A stretch of 64,000 nt of DNA, from positions 1 through 64,000 of the forward strand of contig NZ_RKKE01000001.1 in the NCBI RefSeq assembly GCF_003797125.1, in the 5' to 3' direction. A program made the position numbers and the translations under genes. Source of the stretch: Shewanella frigidimarina (GTDB lineage: Bacteria > Pseudomonadota > Gammaproteobacteria > Enterobacterales > Shewanellaceae). This document shows, one piece after another, positions 36,415 to 46,541 of this stretch (position 1 is its first letter; each line of letters opens with the position of its first letter). The notes beneath the pieces are model-generated. The model was given only the letters and a program-made list of their open reading frames with translations, was not told the DNA's origin and ran no database searches.

Positions 36415-37971
36415 TTACTTCTTAGCCCAAAAGTGTAATATCACAATGCTGATGACAAACAACACGCTACAGCAAACTAACCCTGCGATTAATGAGCCAG
36501 TAAAACCTAATACGGTGTAACCGACCAAGCTAATTAAAGCAGCAATTAAGGCATACGGCAGTTGAGTAACAACGTGATCAATATGATGGCAACTGGCGCC
36601 GGTTGACGACAATATGGTGGTGTCAGAAATGGGCGAACAATGATCGCCAAATACCGCACCAGATAACACCGCAGCCAACATTGGCAACATCATCGTGCTA
36701 TCACTTCCCATCGCCATGTCTGCGGCAATAGGCAACATAATCCCAAACGTGCCCCAACTTGTGCCAGTCGAAAATGCGGTAATACCCGCTAACAAGAATA
36801 ACACTGCAGGGAGTAAGGCAAATGGAATATTATCAGTGGCTAAGCTTGCCATATATTTACCGGTTTCAAGCTGACCAATCACACTCGAAATTGTCCATGC
36901 AAAAAGCAATATGTAAATGGCTGGCAACATAGATCGCGCACCAACCGACATTCCTTTGAGTAACATAGACAAATCAACTTTTTGCTGAATCGCAAGAATG
37001 AGTGTTGCAATAAGACCAATAACAGAGCCAAAAAATAGTGACGAGCTAACATCAGTATTCTCAAATGCACCGAGTACATTAAACGGTAAGTCTTTTGCTG
37101 CTAACACATCAGCGCCACTTGAAACCATAAAATACACTGTCGCGAACACCAATACCGCGATAGGTAAAAACAAGCCAATCACTTTACCGGTATCGGCTTC
37201 AGGTAAATCTGTGACTGCGCCAGGTGGTTGGCCTTTTGACTCATCAAACAAATTACCACGCAGTGCATTTAATTCATGCTGACGCATTGGGCCTACATCT
37301 AAGCTAAACGTTGCTACACACAGTAATAATAATAACGAGAAAATGGCATAAAAGTTCATTGGGATCATTTGAATAAAGACACTCAAATGGCCAGAATCGG
37401 TAAATCCATGGGCAGTTAAAATACCGCCAATTAATGCGATAATGTATGCCCCCCAGCTAGACACGGGAGAAATAACACACACTGGTGCGGCGGTGGAATC
37501 AAGAATATAAGCCAATTTGGCACGCGAAATATGGTAGCGGTCAGTAATTGGACGTGAAATCGAGCCGACGACTAAACTGTTAAAGTAATCATCAATAAAC
37601 ACTACGCAGCCTAAAAACATGGTCATTAACTTGGCATCACGTTTATTACGAATACGCAATTTAGCCCAATCAGCAAAAGCACGGGCTGAGCCGCTAACGG
37701 TGATCAATGCTGTGATCATGCCCAGCACAATCAAAAAGCCTAAAATGTACACATTCCAACTATTCAGCGCTGCGTCTTTCCAAACTAACTGGCTAGCGGT
37801 ATTTAAGATATATTCGCCGCTGCTAACCAATGAGAAATCGGTCAGTAATAAGGCGCCAAAAACAATGCCTACCCCTAAAGATAGCAATACTTTACGAGTT
37901 AAAATGGCCAGAGTAATAGCCACAAGTGGTGGCAAAACAGAAAGTGCCGAATCGGCATAACTTATTATCAT
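36415..37971 (-). CDS. lysW: NhaC-family transporter, probable lysine transporter (LysW type)
   Basis: A 518-residue membrane protein with about 11-12 helices of the NhaC antiporter superfamily. Family blocks include FIDDYFNSLVVGSISRPITD, DSTAAPVCVISPVSSWGAY, GTSWGTFGIMLPIA and FGDHCSPISDTT. By sequence alone it would be called a Na+/H+ antiporter. However, a lysine riboswitch occupies its leader, and NhaC-type proteins under this riboswitch in gammaproteobacteria were named LysW and proposed to carry lysine. I therefore infer lysine transport coupled to Na+ or H+; the direction is not shown by the sequence. Confidence 0.82.
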   Translation of the reverse strand: MIISYADSALSVLPPLVAITLAILTRKVLLSLGVGIVFGALLLTDFSLVSSGEYILNTASQLVWKDAALNSWNVYILGFLIVLGMITALITVSGSARAFADWAKLRIRNKRDAKLMTMFLGCVVFIDDYFNSLVVGSISRPITDRYHISRAKLAYILDSTAAPVCVISPVSSWGAYIIALIGGILTAHGFTDSGHLSVFIQMIPMNFYAIFSLLLLLCVATFSLDVGPMRQHELNALRGNLFDESKGQPPGAVTDLPEADTGKVIGLFLPIAVLVFATVYFMVSSGADVLAAKDLPFNVLGAFENTDVSSSLFFGSVIGLIATLILAIQQKVDLSMLLKGMSVGARSMLPAIYILLFAWTISSVIGQLETGKYMASLATDNIPFALLPAVLFLLAGITAFSTGTSWGTFGIMLPIAADMAMGSDSTMMLPMLAAVLSGAVFGDHCSPISDTTILSSTGASCHHIDHVVTQLPYALIAALISLVGYTVLGFTGSLIAGLVCCSVLFVISIVILHFWAKK

Positions 37972-38004
37972 AATTTAATTATTTCTTCGTTGGATACGAA
38001 TGGA

Positions 38005-38063
38005 GAAAAAACTAGAAATAAGGCTAAACATACACAGAAAGTGTATGCGTTAACTTAACTAGT
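38005..38063 (-). terminator. expression-platform terminator of the lysine riboswitch
   Basis: On the minus strand ACTAG (complement of 38059-38063) pairs with CTAGT just before T6 (38005-38010). The intervening RNA folds into AAG/CTT and a GCATACAC / GTGTATGT hairpin. The 5' arm overlaps the 3' strand of the riboswitch P1 stem by three bases, so the two may compete. The switching direction cannot be decided by eye. Confidence 0.5.
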
Positions 38064-38266
38064 AGCACTCCACAGCAATATCCATTTAATATGAATATCA
38101 TTCTTTTTATCATGTCGATAAAAACACTATGACAGTGCAGTCCCTTTCGAGAACTGCCCCAACAAATGAAGCTGATAACCTCATTTATTTCGGCATTGCA
38201 TCCTTTTATGTCGAATTATTGGCATCACCCAATTCAACATGACTTTTATGCAACGCACCTCTACTT
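38061..38266 (-). ncRNA. lysine riboswitch (L box)
   Basis: Read on the minus strand, the leader begins AGTAGAGGTGCGTTGC, matching the AGAGGCGCGTTGC core of the E. coli lysC lysine riboswitch. GGATGCAATGCCGAA then corresponds to GGTGCATCGCCGAG of lysC. It closes with GTGGAGTGCTACT, whose CTACT pairs with the first AGTAG to make P1. Two long arms in between fold as hairpins (AAATGA.../TCATTT, and GCAGTTCTCGAAAGGGACTGC). The alignment is from memory of lysC, but the matches are extensive and in order. Confidence 0.9.
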
Positions 38267-38550
38267 TTGTTGTTTGTACATAAAGCTCATGACAAACAAC
38301 GCGAACATACAATCATAAATCGCATATTCTGCGCCAGTAAAAAGCACTAAACAGAACCACAAATAACAACAACGCCAACTTAAACAACAATTGAACAGCA
38401 TTAGTTTAACGTTTTTAAATCAAATGCACACTAATGTAATGGACACAAAAACGGCAACCGCATTAAACCGTCGATATTTGAACTGAATTTTTTAACGTTA
38501 TCATCAAAATCAGTACTAAAACTAAGACTAAATCCAAGACTAGCCCAATA

Positions 38551-38584
38551 AAAAAGGTTTCTACCGTATAGGTAGAAACCTTTT
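38551..38584 (-). terminator. terminator of etfBA
   Basis: AAAAGGTTTCTACC / GGTAGAAACCTTTT, a 14-bp stem with loop GTATA, lies about 90 bp after the etfA stop. Confidence 0.9.
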
Positions 38585-38672
38585 AATCGAATAACAAAAC
38601 GTATAATAGTGCTTTAAAGTCGATTGAAAAAACTAACTTAATCAACTTCCCACCTAACGAGTTAACGTCAGA

Positions 38673-39596
38673 TTAAACGAGGTTATTCAATGCCGGTACC
38701 GCTTCAAATAAGTCGGCAACCAAACCATAATCCGCTACTTGAAAAATAGGGGCTTCAGGGTCTTTGTTAATGGCCACAATCACTTTTGAATCTTTCATAC
38801 CAGCAAGATGCTGAATCGCGCCAGAAATACCCACTGCAATGTACAAGTTAGGGGCGACAATCTTACCTGTTTGGCCTACTTGCAAGTCGTTAGGTACAAA
38901 CCCTGCGTCAACAGCTGCACGTGATGCACCTACTGCTGCGCCTAACTTATCGGCGAGTTGTTCTAAAATAGCAAAGTTTTCACCGCTGCCCATACCACGA
39001 CCACCAGACACAATAATGCCTGCATTGCCGAGTTCAGGACGGGCAGATTCAGTGAGTGACTGAGAAACAAACTCAGTTTTTGAATCTATTGTTTGGCTTA
39101 AGTTGACGACTTCAGCACTGCCTGTTGATGCTACAACATCAAATGCACTAGAGCGCACTGTCATGACTTTTTTAGCATCTAAGCTTTGCACAGTTGCAAG
39201 CGCATTACCCGCATAAATAGGGCGTACAAAAGTGTCACTGCTTACAACTTCAATCACTTCAGAAATCTGGGCAACGTCTAATAATGCTGCTACGCGAGGC
39301 AATGTATCTTTACCTATACTGGTTGCCGCCGCTAAAATATGCTCGTAATCAGCCGCAATTTCAACAACTAACTTTGATACGTTTTCAGCTAATTGAGCGC
39401 CATATTGAGCGGCATCTGCCACTAATACTTTACTCACACCCGCTAGACTTTGTGCTGCACTCACCGCGGCAGAACAATCTGCACCAACAACCAGCACATG
39501 AATATCACCACCAATGGCTGCTGCAGCGCTAACCACTTTCGCCGTGTCAGTTTTCAAGCTAACATTATCGTGTTCTGCTAATACTAAAATGGTCAT
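38673..39596 (-). CDS. etfA: electron transfer flavoprotein alpha subunit
   Basis: FAD-binding subunit of ETF, which takes electrons from acyl-CoA dehydrogenases and passes them to ETF:quinone oxidoreductase. 307 residues. The C-terminal FAD domain has [35 protein letters not shown] and [16 protein letters not shown]. It starts one base after the etfB stop. It should accept electrons from both acyl-CoA dehydrogenases in this window. Confidence 0.96.
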   Translation of the reverse strand: MTILVLAEHDNVSLKTDTAKVVSAAAAIGGDIHVLVVGADCSAAVSAAQSLAGVSKVLVADAAQYGAQLAENVSKLVVEIAADYEHILAAATSIGKDTLPRVAALLDVAQISEVIEVVSSDTFVRPIYAGNALATVQSLDAKKVMTVRSSAFDVVASTGSAEVVNLSQTIDSKTEFVSQSLTESARPELGNAGIIVSGGRGMGSGENFAILEQLADKLGAAVGASRAAVDAGFVPNDLQVGQTGKIVAPNLYIAVGISGAIQHLAGMKDSKVIVAINKDPEAPIFQVADYGLVADLFEAVPALNNLV

Positions 39597-39597
39597 A

Positions 39598-40347
39598 TTA
39601 GATCACCTTCGCTTCATTTTTTAACTTATCAACTAACTCTTCAACAGAAGACACCATGATGCCCGCTTTACGCTCAACAGGAGGAGTGACGCTAAGTACT
39701 GTTTGATGCGCTCTTAAGCTCACACCAAGATCAGCCACAGCCATAATCTCTAATGGTTTGCGTTTAGCTTTCATAATATTAGGTAATGAAGCATAACGAG
39801 GTTCGTTCAAACGTAAGTCTACCGTCACAATCGCAGGCAAAGGCATTTTCAGCGTTTGTAGTCCGCCATCGATTTCACGAGTAACCGTAATCATGTCACC
39901 ATCAATTTTGACTTCTGATGCAAATGTCGCTTGTGGCATATCAGTTAATGCTGCGAGCATTTGACCCGTTTGGTTATTGTCGCCGTCAATTGACTGCTTA
40001 CCAAAAATAACAAGTTGTGCTTGCTCTTTTTCTTGCACTGCCTTTAACAGCTTAGCAATCGAAAGAGGCACTAACTCTTCATCGGTCTCAATATGAATCG
40101 CTCGGTCGGCACCCAGTGCCATTGCGGTTCTTAATTGTTCTTGCACCGCTTTAGGGCCAACACTTACCACTACAACTTCAGTGGCAATGCCAGCTTCTTT
40201 GAGGCGAACAGCTTCTTCTACCGCTATTTCGCAAAATGGGTTTAACGCCATTTTAAGGTTGGTCGTATCAACATTTGTGTTATCAGCTTTTACCCTGACT
40301 TTCACATTGGCATCAACTACGCGTTTAACAGGCACCAATACTTTCAT
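39598..40347 (-). CDS. etfB: electron transfer flavoprotein beta subunit
   Basis: AMP-binding subunit of ETF. 249 residues beginning [20 protein letters not shown]. Family signature [22 protein letters not shown] and [19 protein letters not shown] are visible. AGGAAGG precedes the ATG. First gene of etfBA with a LiuR-type operator 83 bp upstream. Confidence 0.96.
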   Translation of the reverse strand: MKVLVPVKRVVDANVKVRVKADNTNVDTTNLKMALNPFCEIAVEEAVRLKEAGIATEVVVVSVGPKAVQEQLRTAMALGADRAIHIETDEELVPLSIAKLLKAVQEKEQAQLVIFGKQSIDGDNNQTGQMLAALTDMPQATFASEVKIDGDMITVTREIDGGLQTLKMPLPAIVTVDLRLNEPRYASLPNIMKAKRKPLEIMAVADLGVSLRAHQTVLSVTPPVERKAGIMVSSVEELVDKLKNEAKVI

Positions 40348-40782
40348 AGGTTTTCCTTCCTACACCTTCAATGTATATGGACAACACACTGGCGTTCGCC
40401 AATGCAAGATGGGTTAACTTTACGTCCTGTTAACGTTAACGTCAATCAAAGTCAAACGACTGTTTACATATTTTTTGTTATTGTGGTGGCAATCAAACTA
40501 AACAAGTAGTGGATCATTAATTACTTAATGGGAATGCTTAATTAAAATTAATTGCATAATTAGATGATTTTATTTGATTCAATGCCAAATAGTTTCTATT
40601 ATTATAGCTATATTCAGTATTGATTAAGCTGTGTTAGTAATAATCAGAGAATTAATCTGACTTATATTAATAATAACGACCCAAATAAACAATATGAAGT
40701 ACTGAAACTTACACGGAACGTTGATACTTTTTATCTCTTATAACTTTTATTTTATAAATAAATCATTAGGAAACTATACAAC
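40348..40782. promoter_or_regulatory. etfB-hns divergent promoter region
   Basis: A 435-bp AT-rich region between divergent genes. It contains the LiuR-type operator on the etfB side. The hns side is very AT-rich, which would suit H-NS autoregulation. No small gene was recognised. Confidence 0.6.
40430..40445 (-). promoter_or_regulatory. LiuR-type operator upstream of etfBA
   Basis: The plus strand reads TTAACGTTAACGTCAA, a variant of the site found before liuR and the 33759 acyl-CoA dehydrogenase gene. A second, partial match (TTTACGTCC) lies just downstream toward etfB at 40419-40427. Confidence 0.65.
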
Positions 40783-41193
40783 ATGAGTGACTTTTTAGAC
40801 ATATTAACCCACGGCCGTCGTTTTAAAGCTGCAGTAAAAGAATTGTCTCTTGATGATTTACGTGAAACAGCGGCGAAATTAGAAAAAATCATTACCGAAC
40901 GTCAAGAAGAAGAGAAATTAGAACTTGAAGCCAATGCAGAGCGTAACGCTCGTATTGCTGAAATTCTTGCTCAAATTGAAAACAGTGGTTTATCAATTGA
41001 AGATTTAGGTGACGTGACGTCTTCTGTTAAAACAGCTAAAACCAAACGTGCACCACGTCCACCAAAATATCAAATCACTGTTGATGGTGAATTAATTCAA
41101 TGGACTGGCCAAGGTCGTATGCCTACCGTATTCAAACAACAAGTTGATAGCGGCAAAAATATGAGCGAATTTTTAATTCCTGGTATGGAATAA
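40783..41193 (+). CDS. hns: H-NS family nucleoid-associated protein
   Basis: DNA-binding protein that silences AT-rich and foreign DNA. 136 residues: N-terminal coiled-coil oligomerisation region (1-65), flexible linker, and C-terminal DNA-binding domain with WTGQGRMPTVF containing the QGR minor-groove hook. Length and organisation match H-NS/StpA. It stands next to etfBA, as I recall from other Shewanella. Followed by a strong terminator. Confidence 0.95.
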   Translation: MSDFLDILTHGRRFKAAVKELSLDDLRETAAKLEKIITERQEEEKLELEANAERNARIAEILAQIENSGLSIEDLGDVTSSVKTAKTKRAPRPPKYQITVDGELIQWTGQGRMPTVFKQQVDSGKNMSEFLIPGME

Positions 41194-41235
41194 TTATTCT
41201 GATTAAGGGTTAACCACACCGTTATCCTTTAAAAT

Positions 41236-41268
41236 AAAAAAGAGCTTACTTCGGTAAGCTCTTTTTTT
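41236..41268 (+). terminator. terminator of hns
   Basis: AAAAAGAGCTTAC-TTCG-GTAAGCTCTTTTTTT: a long stem capped by a stable UUCG tetraloop, followed by seven T. Confidence 0.95.
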
Positions 41269-41354
41269 ATAGCATTTGAGCGCTTTATCATCGGCAAGAG
41301 AAAAGGTAAACTAACCGTCGTTGATCCATTCCCCATTAATAGAAGGCTACGGCT

Positions 41355-41750
41355 ATGACTTTTCCTCTTAAATATGCATTTATTGCCTCAGGTATAGCAC
41401 TATTATTGAGCGCTTGTGCGAGTGATTATACGTTCAAAAGTAATTTAGACAGTAAAGCGATCAATGATTATTTTAAAGTCGGTGATGTAACGTTATATGA
41501 AGGTAGTGATCAACCTAAAGGAACGTTTGAAACTTTAGGTTTAGTTGAAGGCGAAGCCTGCCAAGAAACCAAACAAGATGCACCACCACAAATGGCCGTA
41601 GCACGAACCAATGCCAGAAGAGCTGCTGCAGATATGGGCGCAAATGGTTTTGTGGTTAAAAGCTGTTTTATGATTACTGAAGCAGACAATAGTTGTTTTA
41701 GCCGTGCACTTTGTGTCGGTCAAGCCATTAAAACTCCTACAGAAAAATAA
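41355..41750 (+). CDS. rcsF: RcsF-like outer-membrane lipoprotein
   Basis: A 131-residue lipoprotein with lipobox LLSAC (Cys21). The C-terminal domain has LGLVEGEACQ, ARRAAADMGANGFVVKSC and CFSRALCVGQA, with four cysteines (69, 104, 114, 120) as in RcsF, where they form two disulfides. RcsF senses envelope damage for the Rcs phosphorelay. The order rcsF-trmO-proS matches E. coli. I saw no rcsCDB genes here, so whether it signals through Rcs is open. Confidence 0.85.
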   Translation: MTFPLKYAFIASGIALLLSACASDYTFKSNLDSKAINDYFKVGDVTLYEGSDQPKGTFETLGLVEGEACQETKQDAPPQMAVARTNARRAAADMGANGFVVKSCFMITEADNSCFSRALCVGQAIKTPTEK

Positions 41751-41863
41751 CAACTCAATATATTATATTGACTGCCCATAAATGATGAGTGCTCATATAA
41801 CACTCATCAACATTTTCTATATTTGATTTATAACTCCCTTTGTTTGCTTAATTCAGGTATCGC

Positions 41864-42652
41864 ATGACACAAAGCAACGATCGACACAGTCAAACAGATC
41901 TAATGAATCATAAATCTAGCGTTCCGTTTAGCAGCCAATTAAATGCTGTTGCAATATGCAGAACACCTTACAAACAAAAGTTTGGTATTCCTCGTCAGCC
42001 AGGTTTAGTCAATGCGGTAGGTTATATAGAGTTTGAACCTGCGTTTAATCACATTGATGCCGTTAGAGGAATAGAGCAATATTCACACTTATGGTTATTA
42101 TTCTGTTTCCATGAAAATCTGGCTCAAGGTTGGAAAACCACCGTTCGCCCTCCCCGTTTAGGCGGCAATGAAAAATTAGGTGTCTTTGCAACTCGTTCAA
42201 CATTTCGGCCAAATGGAATCGGTCAGTCCGTTGTTAAATTGCACGGAGTGGTTAATCGTAAAGGTAAAGTGTGCTTAGTAATATCTGGAATGGATTTATT
42301 AGACGGCACGCCGATTGTCGATATCAAACCTTATATTCCGTTCTCAGATGTTATTATCGATGCACAGGGTGGCATTGCCCAAGATGCACCGATATTAGTT
42401 CCACTTACTTACACAACCTTAGCCACTCAGCAGATCAACCTCTATAGCCAGCAAGAACAATACCAAGATCTTGCCGCACTTATAGACGGTGTGTTGTCGC
42501 AAGATCCTCGTCCTGCATACAAAAAAGCCAAAAACGATCCCAAACTTTATCAAGTGGCATTATACGACTTAGATATCTTTTGGCATATCACAGCTCAAGG
42601 TATTGAAGTGTTAGAACTCAAGCCGACAAAAGTTGAACTGTTGAAGGATTAA
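41864..42652 (+). CDS. trmO: tRNA-Thr m6t6A37 methyltransferase TrmO (TsaA family)
   Basis: SAM-dependent enzyme of the TsaA/YaeB family that N6-methylates t6A37 of tRNA-Thr. 262 residues, about 27 more than E. coli TrmO by recall, mainly an N-terminal polar extension; ATG 41903 would give a more usual length. Motifs are GIPRQPGLV, LWLLFCFHE, GVFATRSTFRPNGIGQSVV and DGTPIVDIKPYIPFSD. It lies between rcsF and proS as in E. coli. Confidence 0.92.
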   Translation: MTQSNDRHSQTDLMNHKSSVPFSSQLNAVAICRTPYKQKFGIPRQPGLVNAVGYIEFEPAFNHIDAVRGIEQYSHLWLLFCFHENLAQGWKTTVRPPRLGGNEKLGVFATRSTFRPNGIGQSVVKLHGVVNRKGKVCLVISGMDLLDGTPIVDIKPYIPFSDVIIDAQGGIAQDAPILVPLTYTTLATQQINLYSQQEQYQDLAALIDGVLSQDPRPAYKKAKNDPKLYQVALYDLDIFWHITAQGIEVLELKPTKVELLKD

Positions 42653-42656
42653 ATTA

Positions 42657-43271
42657 ATGGCAGACATAGATTATCAAGCACAACATAAGAAACGCTTATC
42701 ATGGATGCCATGGCTGTATTTTTCACTTAAACCAAAGCATTTATCATGGGCAAAACCTTGGCAAGATGACATTCAACAACGGTTATGTCAGCTTGAAACC
42801 ATTCATATAGGTGAACAGTGTTTTATTGCCCCACAAGCTCAGCTTTTTGCCGAACCGGGTCGTGATATCTCTATAGGTAACCAATGCATGATTGCCGCTG
42901 ATGTGTTTATGCATGGTCCAATCACCCTAGGCAATGAAGTGGCCATTAACCATGGCTGTAGTATAGACGGGGGCCGAAATGGTATCAAAATTGGCAACCA
43001 AACTCGTATTGCTAACAACGTCACGATTTATGCCTTTAACCATGGTATGTCACCCAGCGAACCCATTTATAAACAACCCGCGACATCAAAAGGTGTAGTG
43101 ATAGGCCAAGATGTATGGATTGGCGCTCAGGCGGGCATTGTTGACGGTGTCACCATTGGAGATTGTGCGGTGATTGGCATGGGCTGCATTGTCACAAAAG
43201 ATGTACCCAATTTTGCTATTGTTGCTGGTAATCCAGCCCGAGTTATTGGCGACCGACGCGATAAAAAATAG
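42657..43271 (+). CDS. hexapeptide-repeat acyltransferase
   Basis: A 204-residue left-handed beta-helix transferase of the maltose/galactoside acetyltransferase class. Repeats run from about 45 to 195 (IGNQCMIAADVFMHGPITLG, IKIGNQTRIANNVTIYAF, VVIGQDVWIGAQAGIVDG). The catalytic His is in YAFNHGM. It starts 4 bp after trmO. The acceptor is not known; cell-envelope sugars are plausible. Confidence 0.85.
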   Translation: MADIDYQAQHKKRLSWMPWLYFSLKPKHLSWAKPWQDDIQQRLCQLETIHIGEQCFIAPQAQLFAEPGRDISIGNQCMIAADVFMHGPITLGNEVAINHGCSIDGGRNGIKIGNQTRIANNVTIYAFNHGMSPSEPIYKQPATSKGVVIGQDVWIGAQAGIVDGVTIGDCAVIGMGCIVTKDVPNFAIVAGNPARVIGDRRDKK

Positions 43272-43385
43272 CCAGCTACCATTTAAGTATCACAAAGCCA
43301 TCTTTTGAGTCGAATTAGCAGGTGACATCATTGATTCAGGTGCTAAAATGATGCTAATTCATAGCAACTATTTTGGACATCGGGA

Positions 43386-45101
43386 ATGCGAGTTAGCAAC
43401 TACCTGCTTTCAACACAAAAAGAAACCCCTGCTAATGCAGAGGTGATTAGTCATCAGTTAATGTTACGAGCCGGTATGATCCGTCGTAATGCTTCAGGTC
43501 TCTACACTTGGCTTCCGTCAGGTTTACGTGTTTTACGTAAAGTTGAAGCCATTGTTCGTGAAGAAATGAACAAAACAGGTGCTATCGAAATATTAATGCC
43601 GTTAGTCCAGCCTGCAGATCTATGGGTTGAAACGGGTCGTTGGGATAAGTTTGGTCCTGAGTTATTACGTTTCCAAGACCGTAATAATCGTGACTTCGTA
43701 TTAGGGCCAACCCATGAAGAAGTGATCACTGATTTAGTCCGTAAAGAATTAAGTTCTTACAAGCAACTACCGCTAACACTTTACCAAGTACAAACTAAGT
43801 TCCGTGATGAAGTTCGCCCTCGCTTCGGCGTCATGCGCGCGCGCGAATTCTTGATGAAAGATGCCTATTCTTTCCATTTAGATCAAGAAACCATGGATAA
43901 CACTTACCACGCTATGCATACCGCATACAGCAATATTCTGACTCGTATGGGCTTATCATTCCGTCCAGTACTGGCTGATACTGGTTCTATCGGTGGTAGC
44001 ATGTCGCATGAATTCCATGTGCTGGCTAACAGTGGTGAAGATTTAATCGCTTATTCAACGGGTAGCGATTATGCCGCTAACATTGAAAAAGCCGAATCAC
44101 CAATGCCAACCGATACTCTTGCCACGCCGACTGAAGCAATGACGTTAGTGGATACGCCTAACGCCAAAACGATTGCTGAGTTAGTTGAGCAATTTAATGT
44201 AGTCATCACTAAAACGGTTAAAACCTTAATCGTAAAAGGTGCTACTGACGAAGTGCCATTAGTTGCATTAGTTATCCGTGGCGATCACGAACTTAACGAA
44301 ATTAAAGCCGACAAGCTTGAATTAGTCGCGTCACCATTTGAATTTGCTTCAGAAGCAGAAATTCGTGCTGCAGTTGGAGCAGGTCCTGGTTCTATAGGAC
44401 CTGTTGGCTTAACGATGCCAATTATTGTTGATCATAGTGTCACTGTGATGAGCGATTTTGCCGCGGGTGCTAACGCTGAAGATAAGCATTATTTTGGTAT
44501 TAACTGGGACCGCGACTTGCCTCTAGCGACTGCTGCGGATATCCGTAATGTGGTCGAAGGTGAACCAACGCCTGATGGCTTAGGTACGTATGCCATGGCT
44601 CGTGGTATTGAAGTCGGCCATATCTTCCAGTTGGGAACAAGTTATTCTAAATCAATGAATGCCACTGTGTTAGACGAAAACGGTAAAGCCCAAGTGTTAT
44701 TGATGGGTTGTTACGGCGTTGGCGTGAGTCGTATTGTGGCTGCTGCTATTGAGCAAAACAACGATGACCGTGGCATTACCTGGCCTGAAGCTATTGCACC
44801 GTTTACTGTAGGCATTTTGCCAATGAATATGCATAAGTCACATCGTGTAGCTGACATTGCCGAAAAACTTTACCAAGACCTGGCTGATGCTGGTGTTGAA
44901 GTATTGATGGATGATCGTAAAGAGCGTCCTGGGGTTATGTTTGCCGACATGGAGCTCATTGGCTTGCCGCATGTTGTCGTGATTGGCGATCGCAATATTG
45001 ATGCTGGTGTATTTGAATATAAAAACCGTCGCACGGGTGAGAAACAAGATATTCCATTCGATGAGATTGTGGCGTTTTTAACAAATGCTGCTAAAGGCTA
45101 G
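43386..45101 (+). CDS. proS: prolyl-tRNA synthetase
   Basis: Class II aminoacyl-tRNA synthetase of the bacterial type with an editing (INS) domain inserted between motifs 2 and 3. 571 residues. Motif 2 is [21 protein letters not shown], interrupted in numbering only by the INS domain (about 225-395), and motif 3 is around [16 protein letters not shown]. The C-terminal anticodon-binding domain ends ..[13 protein letters not shown]. Followed by a terminator. Confidence 0.97.
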   Translation: MRVSNYLLSTQKETPANAEVISHQLMLRAGMIRRNASGLYTWLPSGLRVLRKVEAIVREEMNKTGAIEILMPLVQPADLWVETGRWDKFGPELLRFQDRNNRDFVLGPTHEEVITDLVRKELSSYKQLPLTLYQVQTKFRDEVRPRFGVMRAREFLMKDAYSFHLDQETMDNTYHAMHTAYSNILTRMGLSFRPVLADTGSIGGSMSHEFHVLANSGEDLIAYSTGSDYAANIEKAESPMPTDTLATPTEAMTLVDTPNAKTIAELVEQFNVVITKTVKTLIVKGATDEVPLVALVIRGDHELNEIKADKLELVASPFEFASEAEIRAAVGAGPGSIGPVGLTMPIIVDHSVTVMSDFAAGANAEDKHYFGINWDRDLPLATAADIRNVVEGEPTPDGLGTYAMARGIEVGHIFQLGTSYSKSMNATVLDENGKAQVLLMGCYGVGVSRIVAAAIEQNNDDRGITWPEAIAPFTVGILPMNMHKSHRVADIAEKLYQDLADAGVEVLMDDRKERPGVMFADMELIGLPHVVVIGDRNIDAGVFEYKNRRTGEKQDIPFDEIVAFLTNAAKG

Positions 45102-45120
45102 TTATTAACGATATAACCTG

Positions 45121-45149
45121 AAAAAACGCACTTTAGAGTGCGTTTTTTT
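45121..45149 (+). terminator. terminator of proS
   Basis: AAAAAACGCACT-TTAG-AGTGCGTTTTTTT, a 12-bp stem with T run. It also lies just beyond the convergent kinase gene and can end both. Confidence 0.92.
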
Positions 45150-45166
45150 ATCGCTGCAAAACACTT

Positions 45167-46531
45167 TTATGTAATATTTTTGATATAAATATCGATTTCA
45201 AGGCCTTGATTCAACTCTGAAATAATCTCAAGCCTACCGCCTAATTTTTGCGTTACTAGATTATACACAATAGACATGCCTAACCCTGTGCCACCAATGT
45301 TGCGTGCAGTAGTAAAAAAAGGTTCAAATATTCTACGCTTTACTTCAGGGCTCAAGCCTTTACCATTATCTTTGTAAAACATCTTTATTTCATCACCACA
45401 GTAATTTGCGCCTAATATAATTCGCTTTTGTCCTACAAAATCAGCAGGAAATGCATGTCGAAAACAATTGGACACCAAATTAGTAAAGATTTGTGCTATA
45501 GCACCAGGATAAGATTCAACAACCAAGTCTGGTTCTATTTGAATATCAAGTTCGATACCTTGCTTACGGGTTAATGGCCTAAGAGGGGAAGATATTTGCT
45601 CCAAATATTCAGTTAAATTAACCTGCTCTTTTTCTAAAATAAGCTGGTCAGCTGCTGTGCGTTTAAAGTTATGAACTAACTCTGCGGCACGCGATAAATT
45701 ACGTTCAATTAAATGTAATCCGTCAGTGAGTGTATGGATAAACTCTTCAAAGTCTTGTTGTTCTAATTCACCCGCGGCGAATAAGGTTTTGAGTTTAGTT
45801 AACTCATCGATACAGTGACTGGTTGATGTCACCGAAATACCTAATGGAGTATTCACTTCATGTGCAACACCAGCAACAAGATTACCTAAGGCGGCAAGCT
45901 TTTCGCTCTCTATTAAACTGGCTTGTGTCGCTTGTAAGTTATTTATCGCATTTTTTAACTCCGCAGTTCGCTTTTCAACTTCAGCTTCTAAGGCAACATT
46001 ATTCAATTCAAGTTCATTTTGATAAGCTTTGACCTTTTTCGCATTGACAGCCCTACCATACAAATCAGCCAAAGAGCTCACAAATGATTGCTCATCACGG
46101 CTCCAATGCCTAATGCCCCCCTTATGCTCGCAACAGACAATTCCGATCATTTTACCAGCATGTCTTATTGGGCTGTCTAACATGGCTGTGATTGCATTGG
46201 GACGCAAATAAATATCTTTAAACTCACAGGTCGCAGGATCTGTCATCGCATCACTGGCAGCAATTGTTCTTTCTGTATCTAGGGCGCTAAAATACCCCGG
46301 AAATTCTAAGCGAGTTAGCGTGATATTATTTTGCTTAGTTTGATTATCAACTAATAAAAAACAACCGATTGATTGGTTATCTTCGGTTAACAGCCATATA
46401 CCCGCCCTATCGATGTCAAGTCCGCGACAAACTGAATCGATAATCAATTTTGAAGCCGAATCTAAGTCGCCGGTATCAATCAATTCAGACTGGCTGACAG
46501 CCAGTAATACTTGCTCTAAATTCTGATTCAT
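45167..46531 (-). CDS. GAF-domain sensor histidine kinase
   Basis: Soluble sensor kinase without membrane helices, 454 residues from ATG 46531 (MNQNLEQ); the upstream frame would run into the preceding gene. A GAF domain covers about 5-155, a coiled-coil about 160-205, and the HisKA domain has the phosphoacceptor His in [16 protein letters not shown]. The HATPase has YKDNGKGL and [16 protein letters not shown]. It is 10 bp after the HD-GYP regulator gene, a likely partner. Signal unknown. Confidence 0.88.
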   Translation of the reverse strand: MNQNLEQVLLAVSQSELIDTGDLDSASKLIIDSVCRGLDIDRAGIWLLTEDNQSIGCFLLVDNQTKQNNITLTRLEFPGYFSALDTERTIAASDAMTDPATCEFKDIYLRPNAITAMLDSPIRHAGKMIGIVCCEHKGGIRHWSRDEQSFVSSLADLYGRAVNAKKVKAYQNELELNNVALEAEVEKRTAELKNAINNLQATQASLIESEKLAALGNLVAGVAHEVNTPLGISVTSTSHCIDELTKLKTLFAAGELEQQDFEEFIHTLTDGLHLIERNLSRAAELVHNFKRTAADQLILEKEQVNLTEYLEQISSPLRPLTRKQGIELDIQIEPDLVVESYPGAIAQIFTNLVSNCFRHAFPADFVGQKRIILGANYCGDEIKMFYKDNGKGLSPEVKRRIFEPFFTTARNIGGTGLGMSIVYNLVTQKLGGRLEIISELNQGLEIDIYIKNIT

Positions 46532-46541
46532 AATCTTTGGC

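Larger units (their letters stand above)
37972..38672 (-). other. 701-bp leader region of lysW
   Basis: Gene-free stretch read mainly as the minus-strand leader of the NhaC-family gene. It holds a lysine riboswitch with a terminator-like platform near the gene, and the etfA terminator at the far end. The part 38270-38550 shows no clear feature besides the presumed promoter. Confidence 0.7.

Noticed and set aside
36415..37971. Plain Na+/H+ antiporter NhaC
   Set aside because: The superfamily is right, but the lysine riboswitch in the leader makes lysine transport more likely.
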